A stretch of DNA of 64,000 nucleotides, from contig NZ_PSZE01000033.1 in assembly GCF_002933465.1 (NCBI RefSeq), positions 1 through 64,000 of the forward strand, given 5' to 3'. Source of the stretch: Nocardia nova. GTDB lineage: Bacteria > Actinomycetota > Actinomycetes > Mycobacteriales > Mycobacteriaceae. The notes under the pieces were generated by a model, which saw only the letters and a list, made by a program, of their open reading frames with translations, had not been told where the DNA came from and did no database searches. The position numbers and the translations under genes were made by a program. Below are positions 56,555-64,000 of the stretch, in pieces (positions within the stretch are counted from its first letter, which is position 1; the number at the start of each line of letters is the position of its first letter).

Positions 56555-58642
56555 CTACCCCCGGTAGCCGCTCAGGTCGTACACCGTGGCGTTGCCGATG
56601 TGCCGGGCCGGGAAGGTGGCGGTGACCCAGGTGGTGATGTCGGCATGCTGATTGCGACCGACACCGCCGGGGCCGCCGATGTTCTCGGCGGTATCCGGCT
56701 GCGGCTGCCCCGGCGCGCTTCCCGGCGTCGTCTGCTCTCGGCCCCGGCCCGTGGTCGCACCCTCGGCGCGCCCGGTCGTGCCCGGATTCCGGTCTCCGGG
56801 CGCGGCCTGTTCGCGCGCATCCGCGGGACCTTGATCGCGGCCGTCGGCCTGCACGATGTAATAGGCGATCTTCCCGTCCTTCACATCGGCCTGGAACCGC
56901 GCCAGCGTCGGCACCGGGTCGCCGCCGGAGAACCCGCCGATCGCCATTACCGGCCTGTCGCTGTCCACTTCGAGTGCGGCGGCCGCAGACGAACCGTTGA
57001 CCGCCGCCGCCCAGGTCGTAGTCGTCGCCTTCAGCATCGCCGAGAGCTGCGGATCCGGACGGCTCTGACCGAAGCCGCCACGCCCACTCGCCTGCGCCGG
57101 GCCGACGGTCGGTCCGCCGCCGGCGTGCGCGGTGGCGACGGTCGCGAACGAGTAGGCCGCACCGCCCGCCAGGCCACCGATCAGGCCGACCGTCAGGACG
57201 ACGGCGGCGAGGCGGCGAGGCGCCGCATGGGTCCAGGGCACCGCCAGCAGCACCGAGGCGGTCAGCGTCACACAGAGAATCGTCCAGCGCAGCTCCGGAT
57301 ACCACCCGCTGTTGCGGTGCAGCAGAACCACACTCCACACGCCCGTCACCACAAGCAGTGCGGCCGTGCCGAATCGGCCGAAAGCCGTGTCGCGCCGGTT
57401 CCACAGTTCGGCGACACCGACGGCGAACGTTCCGGCGACCGCCGGGGCGATCGAGAGGCAGTAGTACGGATGCACCATGCCGTTCATGTAGCTGAGCACA
57501 CCGCCGTCGATGACGATCCAGCCGCCGAAAACGATGGCCGCCGCACGTATCCGATCGGTACGCGGTGCGCGGCCGCGCGAGATGAGCACCAGCACCATCG
57601 CCAGCAGCGCGGCCGGCAGCAACCAGCCGATCTCGAAGCCGAATTCACCGGTGAACAACCGCTGCACACCGTGCACCTGCCCGCCGAAACCACCGAATCC
57701 GTTGTGCGCATCCGCGGGCGCCGACGCGGCCGCCTGCGCCGCAGCCGCGGGATCGTGGGCCGGCGCTCCCCCACCACCGTGATCGCGGCCGAGCACCCGG
57801 GCGAAACCGTTGTACCCGAGTACCAGGTTCATGAAGTTGTTGTCGGTCGAGCCGGCCAGGTACGGGCGGCTCGCCGCGGGCCACCAGAGTGTGAGCAGCA
57901 CATACCAGCCGCTGGACACCAGCAGCGCGGCGAGTCCGCCGACCAGTTGCAGCAGGCGGGTGCGCAGCGACGTCGGCGCGGCCATGAGGTAGGCCGCCCC
58001 CAGCGCGGGCAGCACCATCAGACCCTCCAGCATTTTCGCCAGGAACGCGAACCCCAACGCCGCACCGGCCAGCAGCAGCCACATCGTGGAGGCGCGGTCG
58101 AGTGCCCGCACGGTGGCGTAGGCGGCGGCCGTCATGAGCAGCACCATGACCGCGTCCGGATTGTCGAATCGGAACATCAACGCCGCCACCGGTGTGAGCG
58201 CCAGCGCCGCACCCGCGAGCACCGCCATCCAGTGATTGTTCGTGATCCGCCGGACCGCGCCATGGAGCAGCGCGACCGCGGCCACCGCCATCAACGCCTG
58301 CGGAACGAGCATGCTCGCGCTGGAGAAGCCGAAGATGCGGCCGGACAACCCCATCACCCACTGCGATACGGGAGGCTTGTCGACGGTGATGAAATTCGCC
58401 GGATCCAGGGAGCCGAACAGCATCGCCTCCCAGTTCTTCGATCCGGCCCAGGCGGCGCCGGCGTAGAACTGGTTGCCCATCCCGTTGACGGTGATGTTCC
58501 ACAGGTACATCACCGCCGTCGCGATCAGGAGCACCGCCAGACCGGCCCGCTCCACGGCTCTGCCGCCGAATCCGGAGACGGCACCGACGTTCGCGGGCTC
58601 GGGCGGTACCACCGGCGAATTCTCGAGGAGTGATGTAGTCAC
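56555..58642 (-). CDS. Membrane glycosyltransferase, GT39/ArnT-like (PMT_2)
   Basis: 695 aa. The first outer loop has NQFYAGAAWAGSKNWEAMLF and ITVDKPPVSQWVMGLSGRIF, with the DKPP motif typical of ArnT-like enzymes. More than ten membrane helices follow (about 35-510), then a long Gly/Pro/Arg-rich outer domain (525-695) with IGGFSGGDPVPTLARFQADV and GRNQHADITTWVTATFPARH. These enzymes use polyprenyl-phosphate sugars to glycosylate cell-envelope acceptors on the outer face. The C-terminal domain is characteristic of actinobacterial PMT_2 proteins. Monocistronic; the 56408-56554 gap downstream shows nothing certain. Confidence 0.85.
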   Translation of the reverse strand: MTTSLLENSPVVPPEPANVGAVSGFGGRAVERAGLAVLLIATAVMYLWNITVNGMGNQFYAGAAWAGSKNWEAMLFGSLDPANFITVDKPPVSQWVMGLSGRIFGFSSASMLVPQALMAVAAVALLHGAVRRITNNHWMAVLAGAALALTPVAALMFRFDNPDAVMVLLMTAAAYATVRALDRASTMWLLLAGAALGFAFLAKMLEGLMVLPALGAAYLMAAPTSLRTRLLQLVGGLAALLVSSGWYVLLTLWWPAASRPYLAGSTDNNFMNLVLGYNGFARVLGRDHGGGGAPAHDPAAAAQAAASAPADAHNGFGGFGGQVHGVQRLFTGEFGFEIGWLLPAALLAMVLVLISRGRAPRTDRIRAAAIVFGGWIVIDGGVLSYMNGMVHPYYCLSIAPAVAGTFAVGVAELWNRRDTAFGRFGTAALLVVTGVWSVVLLHRNSGWYPELRWTILCVTLTASVLLAVPWTHAAPRRLAAVVLTVGLIGGLAGGAAYSFATVATAHAGGGPTVGPAQASGRGGFGQSRPDPQLSAMLKATTTTWAAAVNGSSAAAALEVDSDRPVMAIGGFSGGDPVPTLARFQADVKDGKIAYYIVQADGRDQGPADAREQAAPGDRNPGTTGRAEGATTGRGREQTTPGSAPGQPQPDTAENIGGPGGVGRNQHADITTWVTATFPARHIGNATVYDLSGYRG

Positions 58643-58708
58643 GGTGCCTATTCAGCCCGCGCAGCTCCACAGCTACCTGTGAGCGAGCAGTGAGGTTGCG
58701 ATGAACGC

Positions 58709-59191
58709 CTAGCGGGCCGGCTTCGGCCCCGCACCCGCGACCGCCCGGCGCCGGGGACGCTCGCCGGGCACGAGCAGCGCGAGGACGGCGACGACCACCG
58801 CGCCGCCGAACAGGTACAACCCCCACGTACCGGTGAGCAGATGCCGATAGTCCCCGCGCAACTGGCTGTCGAACCGCTGATCCAATCGCCAGGCCGGTAC
58901 CGCGAGCGCCGCGATGGCGGCCAGCACCGCCAGCCATCCCAAGACGCGCGAGCCGAACAGCCCCGCCAACAGCATCACCAGGGCGACGAGCAGCAACACC
59001 ACCGTGTAGGACGCGCGCAGCTGTGTCGCCTGGGCCTGCACCCCGTCCAGCGGAATTCCGGTCGCGAAGCCGTCGCGGATATCGACGAGCCGGATGTGGC
59101 GGGCCTGCACAACTCCGACGAACGGCCCGAACGCTCCGACCGCCATCACGACCCCACAGGCGAACAGCACCAGATGGACGACAGCGCGCAT
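58709..59191 (-). CDS. Four-helix membrane protein, unknown
   Basis: 160 aa: a first helix VVHLVLFACGVVMAVGAFGP, an outer loop with HIRLVDIRDGFATGIPLDGV, then helices SYTVVLLLVALVMLLAGLFG, LGWLAVLAAIAALAVPAWR and GLYLFGGAVVVAVLALLVP. The loop is followed by Arg-rich ends. No family name is known to me. It stands between the glycosyltransferase and another membrane gene, with gaps of 66 and 83 bp. Confidence 0.65.
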   Translation of the reverse strand: MRAVVHLVLFACGVVMAVGAFGPFVGVVQARHIRLVDIRDGFATGIPLDGVQAQATQLRASYTVVLLLVALVMLLAGLFGSRVLGWLAVLAAIAALAVPAWRLDQRFDSQLRGDYRHLLTGTWGLYLFGGAVVVAVLALLVPGERPRRRAVAGAGPKPAR

Positions 59192-59274
59192 ACGTCCACG
59201 GTATTCCGGGCGGCGCCGCAATGCACCGACCACGCCGCGATCGTCGTCGTGTCGCGACCGGACACGCCGACGGT

Positions 59275-59724
59275 TCAGACGCCGGTGGTCGATCCCGGGC
59301 GCACGATCATCAGCACCGCGACGATCGCCCACAGCAGGTTGAAGATTCCGGCGGACATGGCCAGGCGCGCGGCCGTGGCATCGACGCGGCCGGCTGCCAC
59401 GGTCGTGAGCGCGGCGCGTTGGTCGGGCAGGATCATCGTGGCCAGGATCGCGGCGGCGGCAGCGGTGAGGGCGATCGAGGTGATCAGCCACCCCGTCCCG
59501 AGTACGCCCAGAGCGGCACCGGTGGCCAGCCCGAAGATCGGGACCGCGAGACCGACGGCCGCATACACCCGGCAAATGCGGTGCAGTATTTGAAGGTTCG
59601 CACTCGTATCGGCCGATCCGGCGGCCCGGCGCAGGGCCGGGGGAAACATGCTGGCGGCGACGGCAACAGGGCCGATCGCGATTACCGCGGCCAGAACATG
59701 CAGCGAGAGCAGCACTTTCGTCAC
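59275..59724 (-). CDS. Four-helix membrane protein (DUF2269-like)
   Basis: 149 aa with helices VLLSLHVLAAVIAIGPVAVA, YAAVGLAVPIFGLATGAALG, ITSIALTAAAAAILATMILP and IFNLLWAIVAVLMIV. The pattern with LHVLAA and FPPALRR resembles DUF2269-like integral membrane proteins, but the match is loose. It starts in an ATGA overlap with the broken DJ-1 gene, so it belongs to that former operon. Confidence 0.6.
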   Translation of the reverse strand: MTKVLLSLHVLAAVIAIGPVAVAASMFPPALRRAAGSADTSANLQILHRICRVYAAVGLAVPIFGLATGAALGVLGTGWLITSIALTAAAAAILATMILPDQRAALTTVAAGRVDATAARLAMSAGIFNLLWAIVAVLMIVRPGSTTGV

Positions 59725-60154
59725 CGCGTGCGCTCCGGTCCGCCGCGGCGCACGCCGGTAACCGTCGACGCGGGCAGGCGTCCCGCCTTGGCGGTGCCGA
59801 TGAGCACGTCGCCCTCTACGGTGACCGCGAAGGCGAGATTCAAGCGCATCGGTTTGCCGACGGCCTGATTCCAGGTGAGCCGATCACCGTCGAGCACGAT
59901 GTCGTGCAGCGAAACCCGTTCGCCCGCACGGCGCTGAGGACCAGCACCACACCGGGTCGCGCCGGATCGAGTGCCGCGGTGGCGCGCGAGGTCAGCCCGC
60001 CGGTGCCGCTCACCACCTCCCGCGCCCCTTCCGCCGAGACCAGTTCGACGCTCACGGCGCCGTCGGATGCGGCCCCGCCGGCATAGAGCACCTCGTACGG
60101 GGCGATGACGTCCAGCGGATCGAACCCGTCGAACAGGACGATCTGAGCATGCAT
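59721..60154 (-). pseudogene. Truncated DJ-1/PfpI gene joined to an unrelated tail
   Basis: The first 70 codons are a perfect DJ-1/PfpI opening: HAQIVLFDGFDPLDVIAPYE, VLYAGGAAS, VELVSAEGAREVVSGTGGL, LDPARPGVVLV. The elbow with the nucleophile Cys should follow but does not. After about 59935 the meaningful frame changes and reads SLHDIVLDGDRLTWNQAVGK, PMRLNLAFAVTVEGDVLIGT, AKAGRLPASTVTGVR, the end of another protein. So two partial genes are fused across a deletion. DJ-1 genes commonly neighbour GlxA-type regulators, as here. Confidence 0.6.
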
Positions 60155-60355
60155 GGGAATCCCTTCGAATCCGCCCGGTCGGCCCGGGCACGGCCCGACG
60201 GTATTCGGCCGGGTCCACGGTTCCCAGTGGCGTTTTCGACAGGTTTCGACGGGAAAACGACATACCTCGAAAAAGCCGCCACTACCTGGGAGAACAGAGC
60301 GATACCCGGGGAATCATGGCGAACGTCACAGGCGGCAAGGAGGTATGTTCCGGCC

Positions 60356-61294
60356 ATGCACACCGTCGCTGTTCTCGCCCTGCAAGGGGTGGTCTCGTTC
60401 GACCTCGCCGCCCCGATCGAGGCCTTCACCCGGACCCGGCTGCCCGACGGCCGCCCCGGCTATCAGGTCCGGGTCTGCGCCGAACAACCCGAGGTCGACG
60501 CCGGCGCCTTCACGTTGCGCGTCCCCTGGGGGCTGGCCGGACTCGAGGACGCCGACACCATCATGGTGCCCGGCACCGCGAACCCGGCCGCGCCGATTTC
60601 GCCCGCCGTCCGGGACGCGCTGCGGACCGCGGCCGCGCACGGCACACGTATCGCCTCGGTATGCTCGGGCACCTTCCCGCTCGCCGCCACCGGACTGCTC
60701 GACGGGCTGCGCGCCACCACACACTGGATCGCCGCCGCCGAGCTGGCGGCCGCGTATCCGGCGATCGAGGTGGACCCGGATGTGCTCTACGTCGACAACG
60801 GCCAGATCCTCACCTCGGCCGGCGCCGCGGCGGCCCTGGACCTGTGCCTGCACATGATCCGCCGCGATTATGGTTCGGCGGTGGCGGCCGACACCGCCCG
60901 GCTCTCGGTGATGCCGCTGGAACGCGAAGGCGGACAAGCCCAATTCATCGTCCACGGCTTCGCGCCCACGCCGCGTGGCTCCGACCTCGAGCCGCTGCTG
61001 AACTGGCTCGAGACCAACCTCGCCGCCGACTTGACCCTCGACCAGATCGCCGCGCGCGCCGGAGTCAGCACCCGCACCCTCATCCGCCGCTTCCGCGAGC
61101 ACACCGGTACCACGCCGCTGCAGTGGCTGCATCGCGCGCGCATCCGCCGCGCCCAGCATCTGCTGGAATCCACCACCCATTCGGTCGAACGCATCGGCGC
61201 CCAGGTCGGCTTCGGTTCGCCCACCGCCTTCCGCGAGCGGTTCAAACGCACCACCGGCGTCAGTCCGCACAGCTATCGCCGCAACTTCAGCTGA
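60356..61294 (+). CDS. GlxA-type AraC-family regulator with DJ-1/PfpI domain
   Basis: 312 aa. The N-terminal DJ-1-like ligand domain (1-190) opens HTVAVLALQGVVSFDLAAPI and holds ASVCSGTFPLAATGLLDGLR with a Cys at the elbow. The C-terminal AraC DNA-binding domain (215-312) has two HTH units, LTLDQIAARAGVSTRTLIRR and THSVERIGAQVGFGSPTAFR, ending in FKRTTGVSPHSYRRNF. Such regulators control amino-acid, amine or aldehyde use. It is divergent from the broken DJ-1 gene, across a 201-bp gap. Confidence 0.88.
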   Translation: MHTVAVLALQGVVSFDLAAPIEAFTRTRLPDGRPGYQVRVCAEQPEVDAGAFTLRVPWGLAGLEDADTIMVPGTANPAAPISPAVRDALRTAAAHGTRIASVCSGTFPLAATGLLDGLRATTHWIAAAELAAAYPAIEVDPDVLYVDNGQILTSAGAAAALDLCLHMIRRDYGSAVAADTARLSVMPLEREGGQAQFIVHGFAPTPRGSDLEPLLNWLETNLAADLTLDQIAARAGVSTRTLIRRFREHTGTTPLQWLHRARIRRAQHLLESTTHSVERIGAQVGFGSPTAFRERFKRTTGVSPHSYRRNFS

Positions 61295-61426
61295 CCTTCG
61301 GCTCACGGTCGCCACCCCGGCAACTCATTGCTCACGCACAGCTCGCACCCAGCGTCGCTCCGCATGCTGGCCTTTCAGAGAGGGCCGACGCGCGTCGGCG
61401 AAGCACCGAACGAGCAGGTGACCGAT

Positions 61427-61693
61427 ATGGGAACGTCACATCCGAACCGCCGCCTGGGCCGGACAGCGGCCGGGGTACTCCTGGCCGTCGGCGCCGTCGG
61501 CACCACGACGGCGGCGGTCGTCGCATACGCCGACACCCAGTCCGCCGCGACCACCAGCACCAGCATCACCGACAACACCGGCAGCGGCAGCACCGGCAGC
61601 GGCGGCACTGATCAGTCCGCCGGCACCGCGGGTACCGTGCCCCAGCTGAGCCCCGGGCAGGGCACCGCGCACGCGCGTTCGAGCGGCTCATGA
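61427..61693 (+). CDS. Small exported Ser/Thr/Gly-rich protein
   Basis: 88 aa. A positively charged start (MGTSHPNRRLGR) and hydrophobic segment AAGVLLAVGAVGTTTAAVVA form a signal or anchor, followed by a low-complexity tail (SITDNTGSGSTGSGGTDQSA). It overlaps the ApbE gene by ATGA, so it heads the flavin operon. It lacks a recognisable FMN-binding motif. A role as an exported partner of the redox proteins is inference. Confidence 0.6.
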   Translation: MGTSHPNRRLGRTAAGVLLAVGAVGTTTAAVVAYADTQSAATTSTSITDNTGSGSTGSGGTDQSAGTAGTVPQLSPGQGTAHARSSGS

Positions 61694-62616
61694 TCTCGAC
61701 ACCGGCGGCAGAGACCACCGCAACCGAATGGGAGCTGTGGAGCACCACCGCCCATCTGGTCGTCACCGATCCGGCCGCGCTGGCCGGCGCGCGCCGCCTC
61801 GTCGACGCCCACCTGGATCGAGTCGACAACGCCTGCAACCGTTTTCGCGCCGATTCCGAAATCAGCACACTGACACCCGGCCGCCCGGTCACCGTCAGCG
61901 CGTTGTTCGACGAATATCTCGACGCGGCCCTGACCGTCGCTCGCGACACCGACGGCGACGTCGATCCGACGCTCGGCGCCGATCTCGAAAACCTCGGCTA
62001 CGACCGCGATTTCACGCAGATCACCGCGGGGCCGGCGGTCGTCCCGCTGAGCGTCACCCGGCGACCCGACTGGTCGCAGGTGATCCGTTCGCCGCGGTCG
62101 GTGACGCTACCCGCCGGCATGCGGCTCGACTTCGGCGCGACAGCGAAGGCCCTGGCGGCCGACCGGTGTGCGCGCACGGTCGCCGAGGAACTCGACTGCG
62201 GCGTACTGGTGAGCCTGGGTGGCGACATCGCCACCGCCGGGCCCGCTCCCGACGGGCACTGGCAGGTGCTCGTCCAGGACGGTGCGACCCAGCCCGCCGC
62301 CCTCGTCCGGTTGCCCGCGGGTGCGGCGATCGCCACCTCGAGTACGATGCGGCGGCGCTGGATTCGCGGGGGACGGCCGCTGCACCACATCCTCGATCCC
62401 CGCACCGGCTGTGCCGCGGAGCCGGTCTGGCGCACGGTGTCGGTGGCCGCCGAATCCTGCCTCGCGGCCAATGCGGCCGCCACCGCCGCGATCGTGCGCG
62501 GGCGCGCGGCACTGCCGTGGCTGCGCTCCGCCGGTGTGCCGGCCCGGCTGGTCGACCGGGACGGGCGAGTCCTCACCCTCGGCGGCTGGCCCGACGAGCC
62601 GGAAGGAACTCGATGA
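61690..62616 (+). CDS. FAD:protein FMN transferase (ApbE family)
   Basis: 308 aa. DNACNRFRADSEISTL, VDPTLGADLENLGYDRDF, MRLDFGATAKALAADRCART, GVLVSLGGDIATAG and RPLHHILDPRTGCAAEP are the conserved ApbE blocks, including the Mg/FAD site. ApbE attaches FMN covalently to Ser/Thr of target proteins, usually redox subunits outside the membrane. Here no signal peptide is visible, so it may act in the cytoplasm or be exported by another way. Part of a four-gene coupled operon. Confidence 0.88.
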   Translation: MISTPAAETTATEWELWSTTAHLVVTDPAALAGARRLVDAHLDRVDNACNRFRADSEISTLTPGRPVTVSALFDEYLDAALTVARDTDGDVDPTLGADLENLGYDRDFTQITAGPAVVPLSVTRRPDWSQVIRSPRSVTLPAGMRLDFGATAKALAADRCARTVAEELDCGVLVSLGGDIATAGPAPDGHWQVLVQDGATQPAALVRLPAGAAIATSSTMRRRWIRGGRPLHHILDPRTGCAAEPVWRTVSVAAESCLAANAAATAAIVRGRAALPWLRSAGVPARLVDRDGRVLTLGGWPDEPEGTR

Positions 62617-63185
62617 TGAACACCTCTGCGTTCGACCAGGCATTGTGGGTGTTCGGCCGGGCCGGCGGCATCACGGCACTGATTCTGCTGACCGTCGCGG
62701 CCGTCGCCGGGATCGCCGCCCGCTCGGGGCGGGCCGTCCTGCTCCCCCGCGCCGGCCTCGCCGAATTCCACCGCGGCGCGGCACTGTCGGCGACGGCATT
62801 CGTCGCCCTGCACGTGCTGGCAATGCTCGTCGATCCGTACGCCCAGTTGCGGCTGCTGACCGTCGTGGTGCCGTTCACCGGCGGCTATCGGCCGCTGTGG
62901 GTGGGTTTCGGCACTCTGGCCGTCGACCTGCTGGCCGTGGTCGTGGTCACCGCACTGCTGCGACATCGGCTGGGCCCCAACGTCTTCCTCCTGGTGCACT
63001 GGTCGGTGTACGCACTGTGGCCGGTGGCCCTGATCCACACGCTCGGGTCGGGAAGCGACGTCGACCGGATCTGGATGCTCACCCTCGTCGGTGCGTGCAT
63101 CCTCGCCGTCGCCACCGCCGGCGTCTGGCGGTTCAGCCGCGGATTCACCGAATTCACCACTATCCCCGAAAGGAGCCGGCGATGA
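62613..63185 (+). CDS. Ferric-reductase-like transmembrane protein
   Basis: 190 aa with five to six membrane helices. His residues in LAEFHRGAALSATAFVALHV and FLLVHWSVYALWPVALIHTL are placed as paired haem ligands, as in ferric-reductase-like (FRD/MsrQ) membrane proteins. It likely carries electrons between the cytoplasmic flavoprotein and an outer acceptor. ATG 62613 overlaps the ApbE stop; its own stop overlaps the NuoF-like gene. Confidence 0.82.
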   Translation: MMNTSAFDQALWVFGRAGGITALILLTVAAVAGIAARSGRAVLLPRAGLAEFHRGAALSATAFVALHVLAMLVDPYAQLRLLTVVVPFTGGYRPLWVGFGTLAVDLLAVVVVTALLRHRLGPNVFLLVHWSVYALWPVALIHTLGSGSDVDRIWMLTLVGACILAVATAGVWRFSRGFTEFTTIPERSRR

Positions 63186-64000
63186 CGACGACACCGACCG
63201 GAAATCCCGCGGCTCCACCCGCCCCGGCCGGCACCGAGCGGCTGCTGATGGCCGGCGCTCCCGGCCTTTCCGCGCATGTGGCCCGCTACGGCCCCGCCCG
63301 CGCCGTCGGCAGCGAGTTCATCGACATGGTGTCGGCTGCCGGTCTCACCGGTCGCGGGGGCGCGGGCTTCCCGGTGGCGCGCAAACTCGCGGCGGTGGCC
63401 GGCGGACGGCGCGCCGTCGTCGTCGCCAACGGCGCCGAGGGCGAGCCGGCCAGTGACAAGGACGCGGTATTGCTCTGGCGCGCACCCCATCTGGTGCTGG
63501 ACGGCCTGTCCGTGGCGGCTGCCGCCGTAGGGGCGCGGCGATCCCACCTGTACGCCCCGGAGTGGCTACTCGACCCGATTCGTCACGCCCTCGCCGAGCG
63601 GCAGTCCACCGGCTACGACACGCGGCGCGTGGATCTCACCCCAGCCGCCGACACCTTCCTGGCCGGGGAGAAGAGCGCGGTACTCGAGCGGCTGGCCGGG
63701 CGCGCACCGATTCCGCGGGACAAGCCGGTCAGCACTTCCCGCTCCGGGCTGAACGGCCGCCCGACGCTGGTGCAGAACGTGGAGACGCTCGCGCATCTGG
63801 CACTGCTGGCCCGATTCGGCCCGGCCTGGTTCCGTTCTGCCGGAACCCCCGACGAACCCGGCACCATGCTGGTCACCCTGTCCGGAACCACCGCATCCGG
63901 TGTCGTCGAGATCCCGCTCGGCACCGGCCTGATCGAATTGATCCAGCGGTTCGGACGCACCGATCCGGCCCAGGTCCAGGCGGTCCTGATCGGCGGGTAC
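63182..64000 (+). CDS. NuoF/RnfC-like NADH-oxidising flavoprotein, 3' end cut off
   Basis: At least 273 aa. The NuoF signature is clear: GLTGRGGAGFPVARKLAAVA for NADH/FMN binding, VVANGAEGEPASDKDAVLL, LAGEKSAVLERLAG and GRPTLVQNVETLAHLALLA, then GTMLVTLSGTTASGVVEIPL. The C-terminal Fe-S part would be beyond the window. Together with ApbE and the ferric-reductase-like membrane protein this suggests electron transfer from NADH to an outer or membrane acceptor. Coupled to the previous gene by ATGA. Confidence 0.85.
   Translation, partial: MTTTPTGNPAAPPAPAGTERLLMAGAPGLSAHVARYGPARAVGSEFIDMVSAAGLTGRGGAGFPVARKLAAVAGGRRAVVVANGAEGEPASDKDAVLLWRAPHLVLDGLSVAAAAVGARRSHLYAPEWLLDPIRHALAERQSTGYDTRRVDLTPAADTFLAGEKSAVLERLAGRAPIPRDKPVSTSRSGLNGRPTLVQNVETLAHLALLARFGPAWFRSAGTPDEPGTMLVTLSGTTASGVVEIPLGTGLIELIQRFGRTDPAQVQAVLIGGY

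Noticed and set aside
56600..58633. 677-codon plus-strand frame opposite the GT39 gene
   Set aside because: Composition typical of an antisense shadow; the minus strand has membrane helices and the DKPP motif.
1..64000. CRISPR array, tRNA, rRNA, insertion sequence, prophage or integrase
   Set aside because: No regularly spaced repeats, cloverleaf-forming sequences, rRNA motifs, transposase motifs or phage genes were seen on either strand.

Overview
The window is high-GC DNA with actinobacterial gene style: GTG starts, many stop/start overlaps of the ATGA, GTGA or TGATG type, and dense gene packing. Gene content points to a mycolic-acid actinomycete, most likely Nocardia or a close relative: a PknK-type kinase/MalT fusion, prpD-prpB-prpC, a TIGR00027-family methyltransferase, an ArsI/CadI-type lyase, CbtBA, a lipase-maturation-factor-like protein, and several SRPBCC, VOC and TetR proteins. 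I see no rRNA, tRNA, CRISPR array, transposase or prophage gene.

Layout. 0-8 kb: a partial universal stress protein, a FadR-like regulator with a recognisable operator and its coupled fatty acid hydroxylase, a secreted esterase, an acyltransferase-3/SGNH protein and a degenerate AMP-ligase homologue. 8-13 kb: a minus-strand operon of a molybdopterin oxidoreductase that lacks its Fe-S cysteines, a helical protein, a nucleotidyltransferase-BON fusion and a metallophosphoesterase. 13-20 kb: DUF4383, SDR, a TetR gene with a palindromic operator facing a broken GXWXG gene and an alcohol dehydrogenase, then SRPBCC, FAD oxidoreductase and DUF4142 genes. 20.4-28.3 kb: a segment whose two ends each carry half of a broken NAD-dependent epimerase, in the geometry left by an inversion. 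It holds a YbdK-type ligase, a cytochrome b561-sulfite oxidase fusion, a lipoprotein and Dps. 28-33 kb: an ATP-dependent DNA ligase, a cobalamin riboswitch with cbtB-cbtA and a phosphatase, DUF488, a PlsC-like acyltransferase and TetR. 33-38 kb: a TauD-like dioxygenase and a four-gene OpuC-type ABC transporter operon. 38-48 kb: an atypical aconitase-like enzyme, VOC, enoyl-CoA hydratase, PknK, DUF72 and LMF-like genes. 48-52 kb: the methylcitrate operon prpD-prpB-prpC. 52-56 kb: CinA-type amidase, stress proteins, VOC, and an arsenic locus in which arsR and arsI are intact while a second arsR and arsC are broken. 56-61 kb: GT39 glycosyltransferase, membrane proteins, a broken DJ-1 gene and a GlxA-type regulator. 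61-64 kb: small secreted protein, ApbE, ferric-reductase-like membrane protein and a NuoF-like protein cut by the window end, probably a flavin-based electron-transfer operon.

A recurrent theme is gene decay. I count nine remnants: GXWXG protein, both epimerase halves, an internally deleted SDR, thioesterase, alpha/beta hydrolase, arsR2, arsC and a DJ-1 chimera. Several genes also keep their fold but have lost hallmark residues: the Mo enzyme, the aconitase, the AMP-ligase and the histidine phosphatase. All functional calls rest on reading the sequence and recognising families; no database search was run.
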